Shown here piece after piece: positions 12,501 through 24,800 of a stretch of 64,000 nt of DNA (its first letter is position 1; each line of letters begins with the position of its first letter). The stretch lies in the NCBI GenBank assembly GCA_963942565.1, contig OZ012691.1:15731769-15795768 (forward strand), written 5' to 3'. The position numbers and the translations under genes are program-made. The DNA comes from Maea johnstoni (taxonomy: Eukaryota; Annelida; Polychaeta; Spionida; Magelonidae). The notes under the pieces were generated by a model that saw only the letters and a program-made list of their open reading frames with translations, was not told where the DNA came from and ran no database searches.

Positions 12501-15500
12501 AATGTTCAAAAGCGCTTTAAAGAAAGTCAGTGGACAGTTGTCATATAGTCAAATAAACTCCTTCTGAAATAGCAATGTTTTCAGCTGTTTCTTGAAGTTT
12601 TTGAGGAGATGTTGAAGTTAATGAATCTCTCCTCCCTTAGACGGTGGTGAACCTGAAGAGTGACGTTTCTCGCCTGGAGGAGAAGCTTACGGAGTTGAGG
12701 AGGCGGAGCGTCGAGCTACGACAGCGAAAAGTGGAGCTAGACGAACCCGACGGCTCCAAACTCTCAAGAACGGAATCCCTCAAGGTAGATATACCGTAAA
12801 AAATTTAATAGGAAGCGTTCACTCTTTAAATTTATGCTCCAATATTTTCTCTGCACACAAAGTGTTCAGACTAAGTTTATGCTCCAATTTTTTTCTGATG
12901 TACACACCAACTTAAAGTCAATTAAATATATTTATTTTACACATCAGAAGTGTTTCCATCCAAGAATAGACTTCCTAAGGTAGATATACTGTTAAAAAAA
13001 GATAGAAAGTGTTCATAGTTCAAATTCATGCTCCAATTTCTTTTGATGCATATACCAACAAAGAAATATAATTAAATTATTTATTTCACACATGAGAAGT
13101 GTTTCCATACACACCTTGCTGCTTCATGGCATATAAACTTATGCAAACTCATTGTGTTTAAAGGTATGTCAGGTGAATTCTCAAGTTCAAGTCTTGCCGG
13201 ATCCCCATAAGCAGGTTGGCCTGATCGTTATATAAATGTGCGGCATTGTGGAGGGCTTTCTTTGGTCCTTCTGCAAATGAAAGACCCCTTGGAACTAATT
13301 GTGAAGAGAAGGGAATTTCTACCCCGTTCTGGGTTTCTATCTCATTGCGATGTGACTTAACCCTTCCAATGCTGAGGCTAGTTTCGTCCAAAGCACAAGG
13401 ATGCAAAAAATTTAGACCCTGTCATGTTGGTATTCATTTGATAGATCTCAATGAATACTCTCAGATGAGTACCCATTTGCCATGAATTCAGTCGTTTTTT
13501 CAGGTGTTTTTGCATCATTTTGTAATGGTAAATTAGCCACCACCAGCCTAAGGGGTAAGCTGTTGAAAGCGACATAAACACCCATTCCTTCCTTCCTTCA
13601 GGTAAAGGATGAGACGATAGCTGACCTGAAGCAGGAGAAGTCCTACATGGAGACGAAGGTGTCGCGGCTGGAGCGGCAGATAGAGAACTTCTACAACCGC
13701 GAGGACAAGAAGAAAGACCAGGTAGTCGAGCTACAGACACAGCTCAACAAGGTGAGGGGTGGCAACAATTATGAACAATTAATCAACATATGTGTTTTTC
13801 CCTTACGTGAAGATTCTTGATACTGGTTGATGAAGGCCATGAGAGTAATCGTTATGTTATACTCACTCACTTAGTGACAGGCTGTGGTCCCTCACAGAGG
13901 CATTCATTGTTTAACTGCACCAGAACAGTGGGATTCATTTAATTCAATGAATCCTGCTGGAGTGAACACCCACAGAGTTTGGCTACTATACAAAAGAGTA
14001 TTCATCCAAAATCTCTGGTGTTTGTCAGTTTATTCCCCTTGTTTTATATTTTGGTTGGTATAATAAAACAAATATGACATCCCTGAGGATTGTCACCCTC
14101 GGGAGATAATCCTCTCAAGGGGGATTCAATCCTGTTTGTAATGAGATAATATCTAAGGTTTCCTACGGGTTTAACGCGAAATTGTTCTAGATATCTATCT
14201 AAAATGTTATTTTTCAGAGCACTGAGAAGTTTGAGAAGGAGTTGGAGGTTGTGAAGAACAAGCTGCACGATGCCGAGGCCGCCCTCCAGGAGGCGCAGGA
14301 GAAGGTGACGACTCTCACCGAGCGCGAAAAACACCTCAAGGAGAAGAACAACCACCAGCAGGAGCGAATCAGCAAGCTGGAGACGGAGGTGCGGGACCTG
14401 CGGGCGCGCTCGGAGAACCTGGCCAGCGAGAGCGAGAGAGTGCTGCGGGAGAAGCTGCAGGAAGTGGAAAGAGAAAGGGATAGTAAGAGCAGGGAAGCTG
14501 AGAGACGAATCTCAGAACTGCAGGTGAGAGCGAGGGATTGATTCTTTATGGATGCTTGAAATGAGATGTTATATTGAAAACAGCTGGAGAGGCGATATTT
14601 GCATAAAAAGCTTAATTATTAAAGTGTCCCAAATTTTGAGAGATGAATCTCAGAACTGTAGGTGAGAGCAAGGGATTGACTCATTATGGGTGCTTCTCAC
14701 TCTTTATTTTACAGGGAGAGATTACTATGAAGAGTTTCATATTCATTTCATATTATTGTTTATGCTATCAGTATTGTCTGCATATAGGCCTGTCATTGAT
14801 ACTGCCCGTATCGATGAAAAAAACTTACAAGATATCTATTCATATGCAAATTAGGTAAATTTATATATTTTTTAGGAAAACATAGCTTCAACAGCATTAA
14901 CTCCCCACGACAAAAGTGTGCTTCCATTCCATTTATCCCAAAATTTACACAGATGAATGTGTATGTGTTAGGGCTTTGATCAATAGGTGAAAAAATCGCC
15001 CCTACATGCAAACCACAACCATTCCTCTTGAGCACATTGCTGGTTTTCATTCATTTTGAATTCAAAATAGCGTATCGGTAATAATTTTGTCGATTATCGA
15101 ATCGATAAATATTTTTATCAATGGCAGTCCTATCTGCATATACAAAAAAGCTCTCCTTAGATGTCTGAGCTACTCATTAAAAAAAACTATGGATGCTTGA
15201 ATTGAGTGGTGATATATAATGTTCAAATACTTATGTTCAAATTAAAGTGAACATAAAATTCACTTTAATTTTATTGGGTTAGACAATTTACTAGTGCCCC
15301 TGTCTGCAGGTGTTTTGTTTGAACATTTTATTAAGAAACTCTTTCCTCACAGCTCAATGATATCTGAAGATGTCTCTTAATTATTGTGAATTCATTTGCG
15401 CTTTTGAATGATACTGAATTTATTGCATCCATCATTTTGAATAATTCAGATGGAAAAGAACAAGTTTGAGGCTCAGACCAAAGCACTACAAGACAATAAC

Positions 15501-17148
15501 AAGGTAAGATTTACATGGCATACCCCAAACCATGGTCTTAGCCAGCAGGGCGTCTGGGTGCCTTTATGAACACCCAAACCCTTAAAAAGAACCCCTCAGG
15601 ACACCAAAATCTGTTTGTGAGGAATTTCTAAAAATCTCAATCTCAAGCTTATCATCTCCTTATAATTCCCATGACATTGTTTATTGATATCAAGCCTTAT
15701 TTTGATGAATTTATACATGTTTATGGTTGAAATATGAGTATATTGTGATCCCCCTTAAAACTTGGACGCCCAAAAATTTTACAACTGCCAATTTTAGGCA
15801 GCCAGTTTCTAAATCTGGCCTAAGACACTGCCCCAAACTACAGTTAAAACTATCCTAATTTCATGAAATTGATTTTTTATAGTAAGATAAGGGGATGGAC
15901 CATATGGGGTGCCAATAAATCAGTAACTTGACAATAAAGCTGTCATCAGGACAAACAACTATTTGTCGTTACAAAATTGAAATTTTAGCCACATTTCGTT
16001 AATTCTTGCCAAAAACACCAGCAGACGAGTATTACTGATTTAAAGGTATTTTATCATTCAAATTTTCTCTCACAAATGTCCAAGGACCATTTGTCATCTC
16101 AATATAATTCCCATGACATTGTATACGGATACTACTAGTATGCCTTATTTCAGTCTGAAATATATACATGTTTATGGATGTCTTCCTAGAAAATAAGGAT
16201 GGCCAATAATTTTGATGATTGAGGTTTATTTCATGTAAAATTCAATTACTGTAGAACACGAAATTCACGCGTGTCCCAAGTATAGCGAATTGGGGAGTTT
16301 TGCATCATAGCGTATCTTTATATTAGCGTCTCTTTACCGTAGCCGCCACCGCTGACAGCGTCATCTGTCGCAAAAAAGACAAACTAATTCTCTCAAAAGG
16401 GGGCGCCTGTATTTACAAAGGGTTAAACAAAGGAAGTTAAACAAAGGAAATGGGGCTATGAACCCTATCCATGGTGGCACAACAAAGGGGCCATATCAGG
16501 TTGTATTAAGTGTAATTTTTGGAAAATAAACAATTAAAACAGATCACTAAGAGCCTGCCTGTAAACCACTGTTATTCTATTGCAGTCTTCAGACAGCCGT
16601 TTCCAGAAGCTACAAGAGGAGAAGGTCAGGCTCAAGATGAGTGCAGAAAAGTCACAGCAAGAGGTCAACGAGGTCAAACGCCACTTCACACAGGAGGAAG
16701 TGGTAAGTAGATCGGTTTAATCTCTAGTGGAATAAATATATCATACTGTCCTTCTCTGAGCACACTGTAGACATTTCAGAACTGCCAATAAACGATCTAT
16801 AGCTGACAATTTATATTTATGTATATATATATATATACATAGTCTTAGCCAGCAGGGCGTCTGGGTGTCTTTTTGGACACCCAAACTCTAAAGAGGCACC
16901 CCTCAGGTCACCCAAAATATTTTGTGAAGAATTTCTTAAAATGTCAATCTCAAGCATAAAATTGAATTTGTTCATCTCCATATGATTCCCATGACATTGT
17001 ATAAGGATATCATGCCTTATTTTCATAAATTTATACATGTTTATGGTTGAAGTATGAGTATATTGTGGTCCCCCTTAAAATTTTGGACGCCCAGAAATTT
17101 TACAATTGCCAATTTTAGGCACCCAGTTTCTAAATCCTGGCTAAGACC

Positions 17149-17185
<37 letters not shown>

Positions 17186-18749
17186 TATTCAAAACCAGTA
17201 TGCAATAATCAAACTGTACATCAAAGGCAGCTGCCTGCTGAATGCAGTTTTTCCAGGGCTCGAAATTAATGGGTGCAGGAGCCCAGGGCTCCCTTGATTT
17301 CTTCTGCGGCTCCCTCAAATTTCTGCAGGGGGCCCAAAGATGTACTCGTTTCTATATGCACCAGTAGCATTTAAAGATGCAATTGGGCTCCCTGGAAAAA
17401 ATCAGAATTTCAAGCCCTGATTTCATATGTGCAAAATTAATACAATATTCAGTAGTATGTACATGTATTATGTATATGTATTATTGTATTTTATTTCTAA
17501 AGCTGATGAAGTCTATATTCTGTTGCTGTTATATTGTAGAAAGTGAAGCAGCTGAAGGCTGTGTGTACAGAGCTGGAGAATCAGCTGTCTGTGCTGGAGG
17601 AGATCAACCAACAGTACGAGGAAAAGCAGAAGAAATGGAACTCGGAAAAGTAAGCAGTCAATTACAATACAGGTGCCAGGAACCAGGGTCTAAGCGGGGA
17701 TTTAGAAACTGGATGCCCAAAATTGGCAATTGTAAAATTTTGGGGTGTCCTATTTTTAAAGGGAGACCAGATTACAGCCATATGCATGTATTAACTTAAT
17801 GAAACAGAGCATACTGTCCATATTAAATGACATGAGAATTATATTGAGTTGAAATATTTCGGGTGTCCTAAAGGGTGATTTTTTAGGGTTCGGGTGTCCA
17901 AATGACGCTCAGACGCTCTGCTGACTTACATGCCAGGAACCCATTTGAGGGTCATAGATAGCTATAATTTACTTCTGAATTATCCAATTTTAGTTCAAGA
18001 AAAAAATTCATTCAAAAGCAAACAACCCCAATTTAAACAACCCCAATTTCTGTTATTACTGCAATGTTTAAGTCAGCACAGCTCATGTTCTTTAACCCAT
18101 TAACACTTCAGAGTTCCACTTGCAGTTGTCGTCTGGAACAATGATACTTATGACAATAATTTTGGAGTTAAGAATGATTTTACAAAATATTTGAAGGAGA
18201 GTCGTTGGTATTGTTCTGTAAAATATTATTCCGTCAAATATTTTCCTAAATATGCTTTTGCCTGGAAGATTTTATCAAATTTGTCAGGCTGCTTTTGGCC
18301 GCTGTGAGCATTAATGGGTTAATTATCTTTTCAGTTGTCACAATTCTTGTCCTGAAAAAGAACTTTAGTCATGTGCTAGGGTACTAGTTTTTATTGGGTA
18401 CTCTGTGGTTTTCTCACACGCAATCAACTAGTTATCCTCACCTTGAAAAGAAAACTTAGGGCAGATAGAAATTCTTATGTGAAATAGATGAATATCCCTT
18501 TAGTGTTGTGCTGTTGTTGTTTTCAGGAAGACGTATGAGAAGGCTGTTGATGAGGCGGATGAGCACCAGGAGTCGACCCTGCACCAACACAACCTAGAGA
18601 AAAGACAGAGGTACGTAGCAGGGCTTGGATTAAAACTTAAAAGCATCAACTTCTATCTGTTTAAGTATATTACACACACACACACACATATATATAGATA
18701 GATAGATAGATGTATATATATATAGATAGATAGATAGATATACACACAC

Positions 18750-18833
<84 letters not shown>

Positions 18834-21800
18834 GCACACACACACATATGTATGTATGCATACATTGAACACTTTCATTTCCTGGTAGCCGCTTTCCAAT
18901 AAAAGCAAAGGAACACAACCTCCGAATACTGTAAAGTTAGAATCAAGTGTGTGTGTAATTAATGTGTTTTTGCGTCACACACTACACACAATTATTTCCA
19001 GTCGCCTAAAATCCCTATTTTGTTCCCATGTATCCGACATGTGATAAACACAAAAATAAGAAGTAGCGAAAATGAGAAAAATGCATAATTTTATGACACA
19101 CTCATTTTTGGATTGACAGTATTGTAACAGTATTGCACCTGACTATTTATTCCCTATGAGTTCTCAATGCATATACACAGTTACAACTGATATTTTATCA
19201 ATTATTTCAGAAAATTAACAGAGGATCGTCTAAAAGACACGAGCCGTGCTCTCGACCAGGAGCGCAGCAAGCACAAGACGGAGGTGGACAATCTGAACTA
19301 CCAGCTGCGCGAGCACAGCAACCGCATCCACGACCTGAACGAGCAGCTGTGCGGCCTCGAGCGCGAGAAGGCCGGCATGGAGGTCGACATCAAGAGCTCC
19401 GGCCGCGTGCTCACCGAACAGGGAGAGGAGATACTCAAACTCAAGGAGGAGGTACGGCATTTTCGTTAGTGATAGGGTCAAAACATCCACACTCAGGGGT
19501 GTCCAACTGACGCATTATCATATCAGAGTTCGACAGAGGCCTCAAGAATTTTCAAAAACAGATTATATTAGAAAATGCTTAAAATCTGTTTATTGATAAC
19601 ATCTATTGATTGCATGATTAAGATATTTATCATTGGTAATGTCCAATGGGATGCAACTATATCACACGTCTGCATCCACACTACTTAACTATACAACGAA
19701 AGGATATTGTTTCGAGGGCCTCGCCAACCCCGTGAAAAACATTGCATCTTTAGAATATTTATTGAAAATCCTCTTTCGATTTGCAAATATAAGGGAGATA
19801 TATGGCCTGAAATACATCAGGTCCCTAGATTATGTATTGGAAACTATAACGTTCTATGATTCAAAGATCTAGGAAGGTGTATGTCATGAAAATTGTCACA
19901 GTCTAAGATAATATTGTCATATGGTAATATTTTATTTTAACTTATTAACTCCTCTGCAGCCATAGCAAGTGATTTAAATATAGCCATCTTAATTCAAACT
20001 TGTTTCTACAAACTTTCTCTGCAGATGTCTCACCTGATAACACAGAATGGGGAACTGAAGTCCACCAACTTCAAGCTGACACAGAACTTTGAGGATGCTA
20101 TGGACAAGTATGAGCTCCTGAGCAGTCTGAAGACTGACATAGAGACACAGATACAGTCACTAGGGGTAAGTGAAGATCTTTTGTAATCTTAATTCAAAGT
20201 CTGTGTCATCTTTATCACCATGTATTCTCCATATAAATGTATGATTCCCTGAAATTCATGCATATGCATGTGTATGCGTGTGTGTGTGTGTGTGTGTAAT
20301 ATAGATGAGATGGATACATAGTTTATAGATTGATAGGTCACAATATGAGTTCATTGATTTCTCTAATTTTCTCTTGAATGTTTACCCATTTTTTGATATT
20401 TAGAAGTAATACTTAGGCCTAAAAATGTCTGTTTCCTGTAACAGTTAAAAGAAATTAGGGTGCATAAGAAGGAAAAGTGTATTTTAAATAATTGTGTTTC
20501 TTACATGTTTTATGTTGATTGGGAGTTGAAGAGGCAGAAAGATTCAAGGGTAAGAGTAAAAACTGTAAGGGTAGGTTTAAAGGAAAAAACTGAAGTTTGC
20601 AGACAGTGCCTCACCCATTTTAAAAAAATGATAATGATAATGCAGAAACTTTATGAAACTAGGTATAAAATAAAAGTCTATGACTCTGATATTTGGGTAA
20701 GGGCTCAGGTATTTCAACATATATTGATGACAGATAAGTAAGAGTAGTCTTTGGCTGACTTTTTAGACAAGGATGAATCCATTCTCAGAGTGTTTTTTTT
20801 TTTTTAGATGATCCACCACAATGAACGGTACAAGCTGGAGAGTACCCTCGGCCAGCAAACCAAGCTCATCGACTACCTACAGGAAAAGTGTGAGAAGAAC
20901 CAGCCCAAAAAGAAGAAGGTAAATTACAAAATAGACATGAAATAGCAATGAATGGTGTATATCCTAAATACTTCATTCTTTAACAGTATGATATGAACTG
21001 TTCAAAATGAATTGTTCTTTCTATTTATTATGCTTCAATCAAATATGATTAAATAAATGATTATGCATAAATGCATATTATCAATAGTTTAAGATGTTAA
21101 TGTTTTGAAAGAAATGCTTATCTAGGGCTGTAAAGCGCTGTAAAACAGTATAGCAAATATTTCGGTCTGGAACTTCTGAATAATCAGATTGAAAGAAGGC
21201 TGTAATTCACAAATTCCATGAAACTGTCAGACATACACCGAAATCACTCGCAAATATTTTGGTCTGGAACTCATAAATAATCAAATTGAAAGTATGCTGT
21301 AATTCAGAAATTTTATTTGAAAAGGAATGCTAGGATATGAAGCCTTTTCATAATAAATAGACTTCATTGTTTTTTGGGGGGCAACTTTGGTACAACCAAG
21401 TTGATGCTTTTGGCAGTTGAGAAAGTTGCTAAATGTTGAATAGAATTGATGGTGTGTAAATAGGCTGGTTGGTGTCAGTTGAGGGCATTCATGGTGTAAT
21501 TAGCTTAATACTTTCAGCAGTAAGGAAAGAAGTTACTGAATATTGAATTAAGAGGATATCAGAGCTTGAAACTAGCTGGAGCTGGGATACCTGTCCTCCC
21601 TTGAATTGTCCCTCAAATTCCTGCTGGGAGCCCAAAGTAGCTTTTGAAAATGCAATTGAGTTCCCTTGAAAAAAAACTAATTTCCAGCCCTTGATATTAA
21701 CCCTTATGCTGCTGGTGGCTTATTTGGCCAATACAAAAAGATACCAAAAAAACTTTTGAAGAACTGAAACCCTGGCACATGGGTACTCATCTGAGAGTAT

Positions 21801-24800
21801 TCAGCGAGAGCTATTCAATGAATACCAACATGACAGGGTTTAGATGGTTCTTAAAAATCTTTGTGTCCTTGTGTTTTGGACGAAAGTATTCTCAGTACTG
21901 GAAGGGTTAAGGTGGATAACTGGAGTTAATGGATGTATTTTTTTAGGGTATTTTTGGTACACCAAAACCCAAGAAGGATATGCCAGTCCCAGTGAGGCCC
22001 AACGTACCTCAGCAGTGCCGAGAGCTGCAGAACGCCCTCGATGCCGAGAGACAGAAGAACAAAGAGTTACAGGGCGAACTACTCAAGACAAAGAATGAAC
22101 TGTATGGTGTAAAGAGTGAAAGTAAGTGTTATATATCTCTGGTTTAATTTGATGTGTCCATATTTGTTTTTATATGAGCTAGATATAGTATTTTCTTACT
22201 GTCACATCCGCTTATCTCCTGAGGAATTGCAATCGCTGCTACTTTATAGTTATAGAACCCTGTCCAAAATGACAAACTCCCTTATTTTTGTAGCAGCACA
22301 GAACCTAATCATTTTATACTAAATGATTGTGTTCACGACATTCCAAAAGTGGCTTTTAAAAACAAAAAAGACTAATATTTGACTTCTCAGGGCTTGAGGT
22401 AACAGTGAACCGTTGGCCCCAGACCAGTAAAAATTCCTAAAAACAGCTTTGTGCCAGTAAAAAGATCCTACAGGGCCAGTAAAAATTTTAAGTATTTTCT
22501 TGTGAACAAGTTTTCCCTCATGGATGTCCACAAATGTTTTGAAATAAATGAAGTTAAATAAATAGAAATAAATGTCAGTGAATTTTATGCAATGTTTTTC
22601 TTGTTATGTTAAGGAAAAATTTGAAGGACCAGTAGATCCTAGGTGTTACTGGTCCTACGACCCAGTAACATTTTGAGTTAGCGTTTTTTTTAGTGATTTA
22701 GAATCATTGAAAAGTAGTAATGATAAATGGCACAATGCCCCCCCCCCCCCCCTCTAGATGTAAATACTGTTAGTTCCCATTGATTTACATGTCAACTTGT
22801 CAAGTTATCTACATGATGTTATGTTTCATTTTAGCACTACGCCTGAAGAAATCCGACACCTTGACCAACCTGAACGTCCGCGCGAACACCCTGAACAAAA
22901 ACCCTGTCCTCACGGACATCTGCCTCTCGCCCATGAGCCAGATGTCGAGCTCATCCTCGCTGATCACTCCGCACACACCAGGTGGCAGCACCCTGAGCGC
23001 AGACAGCGGACTCGAGACGCCGTCCATGAAGCCGTGCAAGGAGAGGATGCACCACAAGATCCCGCATCGCTTCAACACAGGCCTCAACTCCAAGGCCACC
23101 AAGTGTGCCATGTGCCTGGGCACTGTGCACTTCGTCAGGCCTGCCGCAAAGTGCTCAGGTAAGAAACTACTCTCTCACTGGTTAGACGCACACAATAATT
23201 AAGTATGAATATGGTGGACCGACTTCAAGGCCACCAAGTGTGCCATGTGTCTGGGCACCGTGCACTTTGTCAGGGCCGCCGCAAAGTGCTCAGGTAAAAA
23301 ACTACTCTCTCCCACTCCTGCCTGGACTATGTGCGAATAACCCATAAAGAGATTTATCTTTATACACTTTGGTTTGCTGTTAGGATTATTTGTTTGTCGC
23401 GCTAAAGCCTTAAAAAATTGTTATGGAACCTCTATATTTCTGTTCAAAAAGCAGACATGCTAGTAATGCAACATAGTGGTAGAAAATGCTTTCAAATGTT
23501 ATGCATTATTTCCCTCCTTTGCAATGATGCCACCACTTCTAGAGTTTGATTACAGCACATGAGATTTGGGAAAAGGGGCAGTGACTTGGGGTCAGGCGGT
23601 GGTTTTACTTGTGTACTCGCTGTATCTTCATTGTGATAAATATGTTTCCTACTTGATTTTTCAGAGTGCAATGTTGTGTGTCACCCGAAGTGCGCGCCCC
23701 AGATGCCGGCCGTGTGCGGTCTGCCGACGCAGTACGTGGAGCATTTCAAGACGGTAGTTAAGAAGATGGGACGATCTCCTGCCATGAAGGGCCTCTCATC
23801 CTCTAATCTAAACATCTTAGAAATGGAAAGCTGGCTCAAAATACCCAGGTAAGTGTCTGGTAGCAGCCAGGGCTCGATGGTAACAGTGAAGTGCTGGTGC
23901 CCGGCCAGTAAAAATTCCCTAGAACAGCTTCGAGCTAGTAAAAAAAAAGACATCAATTAGTCCTACAGGGCCAGTAAACATTTGAGGACATTCTTGTCAA
24001 CCACTTTCCCCTCAAGAATGTCCCCAAATATTCTTGAAATAAATGAAGATAAGATAGATAAGAATAAAAGTTAGCGTTGAATTTTATTCAATGTTTTTTC
24101 TTGTGATGTTAAAGAAAAGATTGTAGGACCAGTAAAAACTTTGCAGGACCAGTAGATCCTAGGTGTTACTGGTCCTACAGGGCCATTGACCTTTTGAGTT
24201 AGCGTTGAGGCCTGTCACCCATTATTTTCTTGTCTATTCAGGAGTGGCAAGCAGGGCTGGGACAAGAAGTGGATCGTGCTGGACGACGGCGTGCTCTGTA
24301 TCTATAACAGCAGCACGTCGGGTACGCCCGTGGACCGCTGTATTGTTGCACCTCACCCATTGTTTTCTTGTCTATTGTTTTCTCCAGGAGCGGCAAGCAG
24401 GGCTGGGACAAGAAGTGGATCGTGCTGGACGACGGCGTGCTCTGTATCTATAACAGCAGCACGTCGGGTACGCCCGTGGACCGCTGTATTGTTGCACCTC
24501 ACCCATTGTTTTCTTGTCTATTGTTTTCTCCAGGAGCGGCAAGCAGGGCTGGGACAAGAAGTGGATCGTGCTGGACGACGGCGTGCTCTGTATCTATAAC
24601 AGCAGCACGTCGGGTACGCCCGTGGACCGCTGTATTGTTGCACCTCACCCATTGTTTTCTTGTCTATTGTTTTCTCCAGGAGCGGCAAGCAGGGCTGGGA
24701 CAAGAAGTGGATCGTGCTGGACGACGGCGTGCTCTGCATCTACAACAGCAGCACGTCGGGTACGCCCGTGGACCACTGTATTGTTGCACCTCACCCATTG

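Noticed and set aside
22809-23123. Minus-strand frame opposite the C1 exon
   Set aside because: Shadow of the GC-rich citron exon 21.
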